Source: Mytilus trossulus
Taxonomy: Eukaryota; Mollusca; Bivalvia; Mytilida; Mytilidae
Direction: 5' to 3'
DNA: 64,000 bases
NCBI RefSeq assembly: GCF_036588685.1
Contig: NC_086375.1
Location: forward strand, 44,113,270-44,177,269
Shown one piece after another: positions 52,101 through 63,135 of the stretch. How positions within the stretch are numbered: position 1 is the stretch's first letter; every line of letters begins with the position of its first letter. The notes beneath the pieces were generated by a model that worked only from the letters and a program-made list of their open reading frames with translations, had not been told where the DNA came from and ran no database searches. The position numbers and the translations under genes are program-made.

Positions 52101-55100
52101 ACAATACCAAATTTTCACATTATTTTTTCAAAATGGTTACAAAGCTTCAAATTTGCAATTTCTTTAATGAAAAATGTACGAAAAAAAAATAAACTACCCA
52201 TAACACTTCCCTTTTGTACATTTCATGAGCAGAAGATTATATAATTTAGTCAAATACAAACTTATAACCACATCAAAGTATCATGCTATACATAAATTTC
52301 AAGAAAAACTACCAAAAACTGACCAAAAAAGGCTAATTTTTGCAAGAGTTATCTCCCCTCCCAATGTTAATTTCCATAGGAAATTTAAAATGCTGATTTT
52401 TGAGTTTTCTGCAGTTTAGATTTTATGGGACTTTTTTCTGTGTATATAAAGGGCATATTACTATAGATTAGAACTAAAACATTTTCTGTTGCAATTAGTT
52501 TGAGGTTAAATCTTAGTTTGACTGGACTAATTCTACTGAATCTTTTCAGATTATCTCTCAATCAACCTTGGATTTTTATTTGATTTATACTATACATTGC
52601 ATTGTCATACATTTCTTTTTATTTTGTTTGAAGGGTGTAGTGCTATTAAACAGGTACGATTTCCTGATGCAACAAAGCCATGTATTATGATCGACATGAA
52701 TGCTAATCTTACTCTTTTGATGAAGAGCAATTCAAGTGTAAGTACATGTATAAAAATATATAAATTTAAAGCTTTAAATGCACTAGTCTGGATTTTACTT
52801 AATGAGGAATGCTCATAACTGAACTTTTTTGGAAGCTTTAGTATGTAAAGTAAAAGAACCAAAAAGTTTAATGAGCTTTACTACCATTTCATTGCTAAGT
52901 TAACATGCACAATGAAGTACTTTTGTACATACATACAATAATGCATTAAAGTCAGACGTAATATATTAATGTTTTCTTCTTTTTAGCTCACATGAGCTTT
53001 TCTCATCACTGGGCATCCGCCTTCGTTCACTCTTTACACATTGAACTTCTTCTAGAGAAGCACTGAATGGAATGAAACCAAATTTGGCATAAATGTAAAA
53101 TTGTTTCTTATGAGTCAGTGACTTTTTAGCTCACCTGGCCCGAAGGGCCAAGTGAGCTTATGCCATCACTTGGTGTCCGTCGTGATCTGTCGTCTTAATT
53201 TATTTCAAGAATCTTCTCCTGAAACTACAAGGCCAAATACTTCCAAACTTTAACTGAATATTCCTTAAGGTATCTAGTTTATAAATTGTATCCGAAGTTT
53301 TGATCTATCAACATACATGGTCGCCATTGCTAAAAATAGAACATAATGGTCAAATGCAGTTTTTGGCTTATATCTCAAAAACGAAAGCATTTAGAGCAAA
53401 TCTGACATGGGGTAAAAATGTTCATTGGGTCAAGATCTATCAGCCCTGAAATTTTCAGAAGAATCAAACAATCCATTGTTGGGTTGCTGCCACTTAATTG
53501 GTAATTTTAAGGAAATTTTGCAGTTTTTGGTCATTATCTTGAATATTATTATAGATAAAGATAAACCGTAAGCAGCAAAGTAAGATCTACAAATAAGTTA
53601 AGATGACCAAAATTGTCAATTGACCCCTTAAGGGGTTATTGTCTTTTAATGACAATTTTTCACAATTTGTTCATCATATTTGCTAACTTTAAAAAATCTT
53701 CTCCTCTAAAACTACTCCACCTAATTCAACCAAACTTCAACTGAATGATCAGTAGGGTGTATAAAATAAAGTTTATGATCAGTAGGGTGTATAAAATAAA
53801 GTTTGTGTTTTATTTTCTATTTCGTAAAAAAACATGGCCGTCATGTCTAAAAATAGAACACAGGGTAAAATGCAGTTTTTGGCTTATATCTCAAAATCTC
53901 CAGCATTTAGAGCGAATAAGACAAGAAGTTAAAGTATTTATTAGGTCAAGGTCTACCCAGGAAACTCAATATTTCCCTTATTCCATGAAAATTGGTGTTC
54001 ATGAAATAAAATGAATTCACAGTACTTTGAAGCACAATACAATCTATCCCAGTGGCAGATCCAGAAATTTTTCATAAAAGGGGCCCTCTCCAGTCATGCA
54101 AGGGCCAAATGAGCTTATGCCATCACTCGGTGTCCGTCGTGATCTGTCGTCTTAAACTATTTCAAGAATCTTCTCCTGACACTTCAAGGCCAAATACTTC
54201 CAAACTTTAACTGAATGTTCCTTAAGGTATCTAGTTTATAAATTGTATCCGAAGTTTTGATCTATCAACAAACATGGTCGCCATTGCTAAAAATAGAACA
54301 TAATGGTCTAATGCAGTTTTTGGCTTATATCTCAAAAACGAAAGCATTTAGAGCAAATCTGTTATTGGGTAAACATGTTCATTGGGTCAAGATCTATCAG
54401 CTCTGACATTTTCAGATGAATCAAACAATCCATTGTTGGGTTGCTGCCACTTAATTGGTAGTTTTAAGGAAATTTTGCAGTTTTTGGTCATTATCTTGAA
54501 TATATTATAGATAAGGATAAACCGTAAACAGCAAAAATGATCAGCAAAGTAAGATCTACAAATAAGTTCGGATGACCAAAATTGTCAATTGACCCCTTAT
54601 TAAAGGGGTTATTGTCCTTTAATGACAATTTTTCACAATTTGTTTATCATATTTGCTAACTTTAAAAAACCTCCTCTAAAACTACTCCACCAAATTCAAC
54701 CAAACTTCAACTGAATGATCAGTAGGGTGTATAAAATAAAGTTTGTGTTTTATTTTCTATTTCGTAAAAAAACATGGCTGTCATGTCTAAAAATAGAACA
54801 CAGGGTAAAATGCAGTTTTTGGCTTATATCTCAAAATCTCCAGCATTTAGAGCAAATAAGACAAGAAGTTAAAGTATTTATTAGGTCAAGGTCTACCTGT
54901 CCTGAAATTTTCAGCCAAATTGGGTAACTGGTTTTTCAGGTATAATGCCCCTGAATTGATGATTTTTAAGAAATTTTGCAGTTTTTGGTTATTATCTTGA
55001 ATATTATTATAGATTCAGATAAACTGTTAATAGCAAAAATGTTAAGCAAACTGAGATCTACAAATAAGTCAATTTGACCAAAATTGTCAATTGACCCCTT

Positions 55101-58100
55101 AAGGAGTTATTGCCCTTTAAAGACTTTTTTCACAATTTGTTCATCATGTTGACTTACTTTAAAAAATCATCTCCTTTAAACTTCTGTATCAATTTCAGCC
55201 AAACTTAGGCTAAATGAGTTTCAGAGTATCTAGTATAAATTTTATATTTTATTTCCTTGTATGTCAAGAAACAAAGCTCCTATGGCTAAAATAGAACATA
55301 GGAGAAAATGATTTTTTTTTTTTGCTTTTGAAGAAAATAGGACAATTCAAAGAACATTTAAATAAATTGAAAAGCCAAAATAATCATTGATGAGAGATTT
55401 AACAAAAAAAATTAAGGTGAGCAATTCACGCTCTTGAGAGCCTCTTGTTTTAACATAGGACCATATGGACAATACAATACATACAAATGATTTCTTTTAG
55501 AGAACCACTGAATGAAATGAAACCAAATATGGCACGAATATATATTAATGTTCCTTAAAAGGTACTGAAAAAGTGTTGTTAGGCCAAAAAAAATATATGT
55601 CTGTTTCCTGTTTCCAACCGACCCTGACTGAAACCCCCCCCGACCCTAGATCTTTTTATTCAAATCCGGAAAAAATTTCGGTTCCTGTTGGGAAAAAATC
55701 TTTTCCGGTCCAATCCAGATCCGTATTTTACTATGCCCAAACAAAGAATGACTGCTCCCAGCACAAATGTGCCACAATAAACGAGTTTAAAAATGTCAGC
55801 ACTTAGAGAATTATTCAATTAAAGCTTCTTTAAAGGGATTAAATCATTTTAGGGTACAGGACCCTAACCAAACATGACATATAACCGACTGCAAATCTGA
55901 CAGGAAGTGCAGAAAAAAAAAAAAAAAAAAAGAAATCCCGACCTACTGACCCGGATTTTTTGGCCTTGGAAGCAGGAAACAGACATATATTTTTTATTTT
56001 TTTTTGGCCTTACTTTAAAAGCCAATCTGAAATCCATGATGGCCATCGACAGGATGCTTAGTTTAACATAGGACCCTATAAACAATACATACAAATGTCT
56101 TCTTTTAGAGAACCACTTAATTGAATGAAAACAAACATGACATGGATGTTCCTTATTATGAGTTGACCAAGTGTTGTTACTTTGAAGCAGATCCATCATC
56201 AAAGATGGCTGCTAATGGTGGACCTAGTCCACACAGGACACTATTGGAAATACATACAAATGTCTTCTTTCACAGAACCACTGAATGGAATGAAACCAAA
56301 CATGGCTTAAATGTTCCTTTTGAGGTGATGGCCAAGTGTTGTTACTTTGAAGCCGAACCATAATCAAGGGTGGCCACTAGCATGGACTTTGTTTATTATA
56401 GGACATTTTTGACAATACATTGTACATACAAATGTTTTCTATTTAGACAACCACTGAATAGAATATAACCAAACAGGACATGAATGTTCCTGATGAGGTG
56501 CTGCCCAAGTGTTGTTACTTTGTAGCCATTCCATGGGGCTATGTTCAAATAGGACCCTATGGACAATACATCCTTTTTATACAACCGCAAAAATTGAAAA
56601 AATTTTGGTTGTTTATTGGTGTCACGTTCATGACGTTGGCATCGTTGTCAGAAGACATTTGATTTTTACACTCTAACTTAAGTAAAAGAAAATAGAAATC
56701 TCTGAAATTTAAACACAAGGTTTATGACCATAAAAGGAAGGTTGGTATTGATTTTGGGTGTTTTAATCTCAACAGTAGGAATTAGGGGCCAAAAAAGGCC
56801 CAAATAAGCATTTTTCTTGGTTTTCGCACAATACTTTAGTATAAGTAAACAGAACTCTATGAAATTTTAACATAAGGTCTATGAGCACAAAAGGAAGGCA
56901 GGGATTGATTTTGGGAGTTTTACTCCCAACGAATTAGGGGCCTAAAGGCTCCAAAATTAAACTTTGTTTGATTTCATCAAAAAATGAATTGTTGGGGTTC
57001 TTTGATAAGCCAAGTCAAACTGTGTATTCAGATTCTTAATTTTTTATCCTGTTTTCAAATTACTGTAAATTCAGAAATTATTGCGTGCATTTGTTATTGC
57101 GATTTTGTCATTTTAGGCTTAAATGCGATTTCAATTTTTACGATTTTGAGAAAAATCCTATTGAATTCATATAAATTATTTCAAAATGCGAGTTTAAATT
57201 ATTGCGTTTACAACTGAGTCGTATTTTTCGCAATAATAAAAACCTTGCAATAATTTCTTTTACAGTAATCTACATTAAGGTCCAAAAGGTCTTAAATTGA
57301 ACATGATTTGATTTCACCAAAAATTGAATTCTTGGGGTTCTATGATATGCTTAATCTAACCATGCATTTAGATTTTGGATATTGGACCATAATAGGTAAA
57401 TGCCCAATTTAAAAAAAATAAAGTTTTTACAGTGACTTGACTGTGAGTGTTGCTATCCACCAATTGCAAGTCATTCAAAATTTTGACCAAAGTTTAATAA
57501 AACAAATTGCAATTTGGTCAGAATTTTGAATGAGTTGCAGTTGGTGGATAGCGACACTAACAGTCAAGTCACTGTAAGTTAAAGTTCTTAGACCATATTC
57601 ATTCTGTGTCAGAAACCTGTGTTGTGTTAACTATTTAATCACAATCCCAATTCAGAGCTGTATCAAGTTTAAATGTTGTTTCCATACTTGCCCCAACTAT
57701 TCAGGGTTCAACCTCGGCAGTCTTATAAAGCTGTGCCCTGCAGAGCATCTGGTTTATTCTTGTGGAAAACCACTTAAACTGAGAAAGGAAATGGGGAATG
57801 TGTCAAAGCGACAACTACCTGACCATAGAGCAGACAACAGCAGAAGGCCACCAATAGGTCTTCAATGTACAATGTAGCGAGAAACTCCTACACTAATTGG
57901 ATTGAAACAAACATGGCAAATCATGAAGTTTCTAATGAGGTGCTGATTAAGTGTTGTTCCTTTGAAGCTGATCCATCATCCACACTGGCAACAAACTCCC
58001 TCAAACATAAGACCTGATAGAAAATACATACAAACGCTTCTTTCAGAGGTGCACTGCCCTGGATAGAATGAAATCAACCATGTCATTAATGTTTTTAATG

Positions 58101-61100
58101 AGGTGTTGATAAAGTTTTGCTATGGTACTTTGTTAATGATTTACTGTTCAAAATGGCCACAAGAAATTTTTATAAAATTATGAGGCCAATATTAAACCAA
58201 ATTTGGCCTCAATCATAATAAGGGTATCTGTTATAAATTTAATCTATGTTTAAATGATTTCCAAAATCAAAGTAGAATCCGGTGAGAGACACAGGCTTTC
58301 AAGAGCCTCTAGTTATAATCCTAGAGAGTGAAAGACATAAGATCTAGATTGTACCTTAAATGCATTTTGTGCTCTATTTTTTATTTATATTTTTAAGATG
58401 AAAGCAGAATCAACACTAGATGGTGGTGCTATGGGTAGTGGAGAGTGTAAAGAGTCAGAATCCACTGTAGATCTTAATTTTGCGTCTGGTGTTAAGGGGA
58501 ATTTAGACTTGAAATTCACACTAGGAGCAGATTCTAATGTTATGATGGATCTTACCCTCACTTTCATGCCAGCTTCCATATTCAATAATGGTGATGATGG
58601 TATGTTATAAGTTATGAATCATTTATTATTTTTTTTTACTTTTTATGTGAACAAGTTCAAGTATAAGATGTACATTTGTTCACCTGTGTGGTTACAATTT
58701 TTTTTAGATGCAGATTGACAATCAAATTACATAAAGACTTTTTGACCAGGTGAACGAATTTAAAGGCAATTGAGAACATGATAAACAGTCTGAAAAGTTA
58801 ATTTTTTTCATCTTAAACTTTTCTCTTCCTGCAAATTTTTTGGATTTTCTTTGATTTTTGAAAAATAGTATGTTTGTGGATACTTGATTTCATGCATGGT
58901 TTTTCTAATTAGCCAGAAAATTTTTACTCTGTTGAAATGAAATGAGACTTTGACACAAACTTTTATTAAATTAAATATCCAGGTGATACCTTATTATTTT
59001 AATTTATCTGATGTTAGCTGCACAGTTCCTTTAATATATATGCTAGTTATGAACTACATTTGTATATATGTAGTACTTTTTTTGTCCCTAATACCCCTTA
59101 TTCTTTCTTTTCCATTGCACAAATGTTACCTGTAACTTATATATGCCCATATAATGATCAAGATTGAATTATAGCTAAATGTTAAACTTAAAAGGCAGTA
59201 CAATATGAATTAGTTTGTTATTTTAAAATATGTATTTTTCAGTTCCAAAGACTGCAACAACTGTTAGCAGTACCAAATTATCTACAATGACAGCTTCCTA
59301 TACATGTACAGCACCTAGGGTAATCACATTTAATCCAGTGGAAGGAAAAGATGGTGAAGTGTATGATTTCTCTATGACAATCAGTGATGTCAAGATCCAG
59401 GCTTTCAATGTCACTGGTACTTCTTACTCTCCAGGTAAGGATTGTCAAAATATTTTACCGTTCACATATAGTCATGTATAACACTTTTGAGTCGTGTCCT
59501 TCACCTTAAAAGTTTGTTGCGTCCTTGTGAAGTCATTTACCCCTTAAAGGGGAATTTCTGTATCCCTGCTGTTTTAAATTTCATCAAGTGTCTTTGTGGT
59601 CATCATTATGCAGGATTAACAAGACATGATATGTGTTCCGTATTAAAGAACTTTATCACAATTCTTTAATTTCAGCAGTGCTAAATATCAATAAAAATAA
59701 TTTTATTTGCCAAATGATTCATGCAACCCCTTGCTCAACATGGGACAAAGAGTGACAATACCCCTAAAGGTATGAATGATGTTCAGATGTTCACTAAAAC
59801 CAAAGTTTTTGATGAAAATGCAATGAATTTTCAAGTGGTCTATTGCCTACTTTTGATTACAAGAATAATGATGTTGATAGTGTGGCAGGATCTTGGTAAC
59901 ACACATTTGGTTGATAGAAATTGTTCATCTGTGTGTCTGTCTAACGGCTCATGTTGATTTCAATGTAATTTTTTGAGTAATTTTGTTATTTATTTAGCAT
60001 CTAGTTATGTATTACACAGGAACTTAAATTTGTATAAATATAGCTACACATAAGGCATAAAGGATATATAAGCTGCGTTTGATAGATATCGACCCTATGC
60101 AAGTGCACATAATTGTGTACATGTATCAGATTTTTTGATTTTTTTAACATTTAAATCTGAAATAAAAGACAAATTTAGGTCTATTTTGTAGGGTTCTTAT
60201 ATCAACTCAATTTTCAAACAGTAACCAGCTTTGCATAGAAAATTTTATCAATTACTAATAGGTTAACAGATGAATTGATTTGCAAAAGCTTACAGTCCAT
60301 TTCTATCCGAGGCAGCTTATATATTAATTTCTTCCCCATGATACATTTTTAGACTAAAAGTCCCCGTTTTATTTGTTTTTGTTTTTTATGTAAGTCAATG
60401 TATGTATGTGTTGTAATATTCATAAACATTTCATTTATATAGTCCTATTTCATAGAATAATACCTTCAGCTGCATTAGGTCACTATTATATACATTACAT
60501 GCTTGGGTGACTTTGGTTAAGTGCAAAACATAGGTCTTTAACTATTAACTCGCCAAATTCACTATTTAATCTTAATATAAGTAACCAAAGCCAAGTAATC
60601 ATGAGTTATCCTCTTTGTTAAGGGTGTTGAAAAAAGTAATTTGACAAAGAAGATGAAATTTTACAATTTTTGTTGAAAAAGATAATCTTTTAAGATAAAA
60701 TATTTGCTCATACAAGATTTTTCCTGATTTATTGTATATTATTGATCCAATTTATAATTGTATACCATTGAATTGAGTAACAGCTGTCCCCTTGACTAAT
60801 ACTTGTACAATGTATGATATGTATAATGTTCTAATAGATATATAGTGGTTACTAAGGTAATACATCTACTATTGATGATTTAGTAAACTGTTGATGTATC
60901 TGTCATAAAACAAAATGTATGCATATTTAAACAGTTATGACAATTTTGAATATATATAACTCTGAACATACTGATTGTGAAACATAAAATTATTTTAAAT
61001 GAGATAAATTATTTCTGAATATTACAAATAGACTGAATATATACTGATCAGGATTGTTTACTTTAGATTTATATAGATAATCAGGTAGATTATCTAATCA

Positions 61101-63135
61101 GTTGTGTAATATATGGATGATTAAAATACATCCTGTTGAATATATAGATAGAAATAAACTAAAATTTTGTTCATTGAATTAATGTAAAATTGTTATTTTG
61201 TATGCTCAACTCAAGGGTTTGTCAGTTCATTTGTCCCTCTAGGTTTATTTTTTTGGTCAAGGTAATATTTGATAAAGTTGGAAGTCCAATCAACTTGAAA
61301 CTTAGTACACAGGGAACCAATATTTCTAATTTTAGTGCCAATCAAGACAAAAATACAACTTATAGACAAACAGTACACAAAAAACAACATAGAAAACTGA
61401 AGACACAAAACCCAACTTAAGACCTGAATTCATATATCAGTTGCTCCATCCATAATATACAATCAATATTAAGGTCACATCTAGGCTTTTAAGCTCTTTT
61501 TTGGCAAAAGTGTCTTTTTTACTGATGATCAATCACCCTCTTCTTGTTTGCTGTAATAGACATATGATGCATGTGTATTTAAACCTCAATTCTATTGGTC
61601 GTCTTTCGTGTAAAGTTAGTTTTCTCTTATCCAGAGGGTGACTTATAAACATGTTTGACTGTCATTAACAAAAGATATTTTTAACTTTTTCAGCTCAGGA
61701 TTGTACTGCAATAGATGGTCTTACAACAGAAGCAGCTATGACAACAAAGCCACCAGTTCAAACTACAGAGAAAAACAATGAAACCACATCAGAGGCTCCA
61801 CCAGCACCATCAGGACCATCTACTGAGCCAACAACAAAACCACCAACGAATGAATCTACATCAGAGGCACCAGTAGTAACAACTCAGCCAACAACAAAAC
61901 CACCAACTAATGAATCAACATCAGAAGCACCAGTAACAACACCAGCAAAGCCAACAACACCTGCACCACCAGTATATCCAACTCCTGCACCTGGTGCACC
62001 TTCTGTCAACACATACAAAGCAGCCAATAGAAATGGAACTTGTCTCATGTTCAAAGCAGGAATTGAATTCACCTTACCTATTCTAGTCAAAGGAGTAAGT
62101 AGTATGGAAATTTAGGATGTTTAATTATAGATTCTAAAAAAAGTAGGTTGTTTGATGCTTTGGTCACCATGTGTGCGTAGTTGATAAATTTATGCCAACC
62201 TGATTAATTTACTATATTTTGGTTTCTTTTGAATTGATAAGTCAAGCTTTAATTGTACACAAAAAGTTGATTGAATAAAATCAGATGTTTCCTCCCTTTG
62301 TCTTGGGATATTCAATTTCTTTTTATGGTAAAAAAAGTTTGAAAATTTATAGCTGTTTTTATTCCCACCTACGATAGTAGAGAGGCAGTATGTTTTCTGG
62401 TCTGTGGGTTCATTCCTCGTACGTCCATGGGTCAGGTTTAAGTTTTTGGTCAAGGTAGTTTTTGATGAAGTTGAAGTCCAATCAACTTGAAAGTTGCTAC
62501 ACATGTTCCCCATGATATGATCTTTCTAATTTTAAATTAAAGTATTGACCCCAATTTCACAGTCCACTTAACAAAGAATAAGATAGTGCATAGCAGGTTA
62601 AAGTTTTGGTTTAAGTGTTTGGTCAAGGTAGTTTTTGATGAAGTTGAAGTCCAATCAACTTAAAACACATGTTCCCTATGATATGAACTTTCTAATTTTA
62701 GTGCCAAATTATTGACCCCAATTTAACGGTCCACTAAACATGTAAAATGGAGTGGGGCATTTGTGTACTATGGTCACATTCTTGTTTAATATTTAATATA
62801 AAATGTTATATAGTTTTTACTTTTTTTTATAGAAATATTCAGAAGATATCAATAGATAATGAGAAATGTCTTGTACCCAGACTTAATATGAGATATTATA
62901 TTGTAGGTTAATGTTACAAAGACACTTGGTATCAATAAAGAGGATACAAGCAATGAAACAGAGTATGCTGGAGACTGTGATGCATCCAATTCAACACAGA
63001 CCATGACCGTCACATTTTATAAGACATCCAAGATGCTGATGACCTTTACAAAATCTGACACTGGATATTACTTCTCAGATGTGGATATAACATTTAAAGT
63101 AGATAAAGATTTGTTTCCCGAAATTGACAGGGAAG
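46135..63135 (+). CDS. LAMP1: LAMP-family lysosome-associated membrane glycoprotein (3' end outside window)
   Basis: Visible coding exons 46135-46177, 52634-52737, 58398-58599, 59243-59434, 61694-62094 and 62907-63135 give 390 residues, with frame kept throughout; the last ends in phase 1 at GAAG^gtaaat. A signal peptide (MNGFTLLITALLLIG) leads into luminal domain 1 (KPCIMIDMNANLTLLM, plus cysteines in GECKE, YTCTA and QDCTA). A Thr/Pro/Ser hinge follows, with a 20-residue repeat PTTKPPTNESTSEAPV present twice. Domain 2 opens CLMFKAGIEFTLPIL and has a second cysteine in GDCDAS. Two-domain layout, hinge and many Asn-x-Ser/Thr sites (NLT, NET, NES, NGT, NVT, NST) are characteristic of LAMP1/LAMP2. 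The last two cysteines, the transmembrane helix and the short cytoplasmic GYxx-phi lysosomal signal should lie in exons past 64000. Which LAMP paralogue it is cannot be decided. Introns 1 (6.5 kb) and 2 (5.7 kb) are loaded with repeats. Confidence 0.9.
46718..46727. promoter_or_regulatory. Second GTCACATGAC site, LAMP intron 1
   Basis: Exact repeat of the 10-mer at 45920-45929, about 540 bp into intron 1 and just after a catgtgcacatgg pair of E-box-like motifs (46691-46703). A possible MiT/TFE enhancer site; inference only. Confidence 0.4.
47036..47058 (+). repeat. Poly-C run of 23 bases
   Basis: Uninterrupted C23 (G23 on the other strand) in LAMP intron 1, rare in such AT-rich DNA. Its exact length is likely to be variable and sensitive to assembly error. 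Confidence 0.9.
48018..48165 (+). repeat. Dispersed repeat with ggacacattccccatttcca tail
   Basis: Same family as 14076-14215: aggggcagctgaaggatgcc at the start, aacctgttggtgaccttctg in the middle and tggacacattccccatttcc at the end. In LAMP intron 1. Confidence 0.7.
48488..49936. mobile_element. Harbinger-like non-autonomous element (1.45 kb), TTA-flanked
   Basis: Terminal inverted repeats of about 30 bp: ggccttaccaatttgattcc at the left and, read from the right end inward, ggccacaccaatttaatttc, both continuing into cttgttc-acgga. Flanked by TTA at 48485-48487 and 49937-49939, the PIF/Harbinger-type duplication. GC-rich cccgc boxes on the left and cgctcgctcgcccc on the right lie just inside the ends. 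A copy of the tctcattggc-tailed repeat (about 48980-49170) is nested inside. No transposase frame. Confidence 0.7.
50992..51196. mobile_element. MITE with gtaaattcatt ends
   Basis: About 205 bp with imperfect inverted ends: gtaaattcattatttttcgt with gggatacc at the left and gtgaattcattttatttcat with aaacacc read inward from the right. In LAMP intron 1. Its right half is included in the segment copied to 53963-54098. Confidence 0.55.
51363..51418. mobile_element. Half copy of the Mutator-like hairpin MITE
   Basis: Matches the right arm and loop of the element at 18944-19054: gcaaatagtcaaaacttatc then aaaagcagctaagaggtaca and ttcagcagcta. The left arm is missing. In LAMP intron 1. Confidence 0.6.
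51590..52527. mobile_element. TA-flanked TIR element (938 bp) in LAMP intron 1
   Basis: Ends GTCCAGTCAA and, inward from the right, GTCCAGTCAA, with TA at 51588-51589 and 52528-52529. Inverted similarity continues about 200 bp (agtcccataaattccaactt against agtcccataaaatctaaact; taactcttgcaaaaaaggca against taactcttgcaaaaattagc). No coding content. Ends about 105 bp before LAMP exon 2. Confidence 0.75.
52985..55444 (-). repeat. gaggctct/ggcc-hairpin repeat, reverse copy with internal duplication
   Basis: At 53128 the family end reads agctcacctggcccgaaggg and at 55444 the family start reads cacgctcttgagagcctc, so the copy is in reverse. A preceding partial end (agctcacatgagcttttctc) is at 52985. 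Units starting near 53154 and 54111 are about 95% alike over roughly 800 bp (offset 957 bp), separated by a 135-bp segment (53963-54098) copied from 51147-51277. Located in LAMP intron 2. Confidence 0.8.
55490..56570 (+). repeat. Tandem array of about 170-bp gaaccactgaatggaatgaa units
   Basis: The box recurs at about 55502, 56108, 56273 and 56446 (and, diverged, at 53057 and 58050), followed by aaccaaacatggc, atgttcctt and aagtgttgttactttgaagc. Interrupted by the MITE at 55582-56009. The overlapping frames up to 80 codons are repeat translations. Confidence 0.7.
55582..56009. mobile_element. Harbinger-like MITE (428 bp), TTA target duplication
   Basis: Ends GGCCAAAAAAAATATATGTC and, inward from the right, GGCCAAAAAAAAATAAAAAA; both sides then continue into atatgtctgtttcctg. 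TTA at 55579-55581 and 56010-56012. Neighbouring units of the host tandem array show the uninterrupted site aagtgttgttactttgaagc (about 56168 and 56333), confirming insertion with TTA duplication. Confidence 0.85.
57063..57265. mobile_element. TA-flanked MITE (203 bp) with ctgtaaa ends
   Basis: Ends ctgtaaattcagaaattatt and, inward from the right, ctgtaaaagaaattattgca; both then carry attattgcga motifs. TA at 57061-57062 and 57266-57267. The long copy of the host repeat shows the uninterrupted site ttttcaaattggtctacatt at about 37668. Confidence 0.85.
57430..57574. mobile_element. TA-flanked hairpin MITE (145 bp)
   Basis: About 65-bp arms: cagtgacttgactgtgagtg at the left and cagtgacttgactgttagtg inward from the right, both reaching gctatccacca. 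TA at 57428-57429 and 57575-57576. Few bases lie between the arms, so it folds almost completely. Confidence 0.8.
57780..58314 (-). repeat. Mixed repeat fragments at the end of LAMP intron 2
   Basis: Reverse copy of the ccccatttcc-tailed repeat (about 57790-57900: ggaaatggggaatgtgtcaa), then diverged gaacc-actgaatgg units, then the start box of the gaggctct family in reverse (agacacaggctttcaagagc then ctctag, ending 58314). LAMP exon 3 begins 83 bp later. Confidence 0.6.
59435..61693. other. LAMP intron 4
   Basis: AT-rich. Only a fragment at about 61205-61330 (ggtcaaggtaatatttgata then gtccaatcaacttgaaactt) is recognisable, as a relative of the repeat at 62390-62720. No other gene seen. Confidence 0.4.
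62390..62760 (+). repeat. Two tandem units of about 175 bp in LAMP intron 5
   Basis: The phrase tttggtcaaggtagtttttg then atgaagttgaagtccaatca occurs at about 62446 and 62619, each followed by ccc-atgatatga and attgaccccaattt. Diverged copy near 61255. Bivalve-type dispersed repeat. Confidence 0.65.

Larger units (their letters stand above)
56575..57752 (+). mobile_element. TIR-bearing composite repeat element, short copy
   Basis: Same family as 36853-38812: begins ttttatacaaccgcaaaaat and ends ggcagtcttataaagctgtg plus ccctgcagagcatctggttt. It has fewer internal units (two of the about 160-bp type) and is itself interrupted by two small MITEs at 57063-57265 and 57430-57574. Confidence 0.65.
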
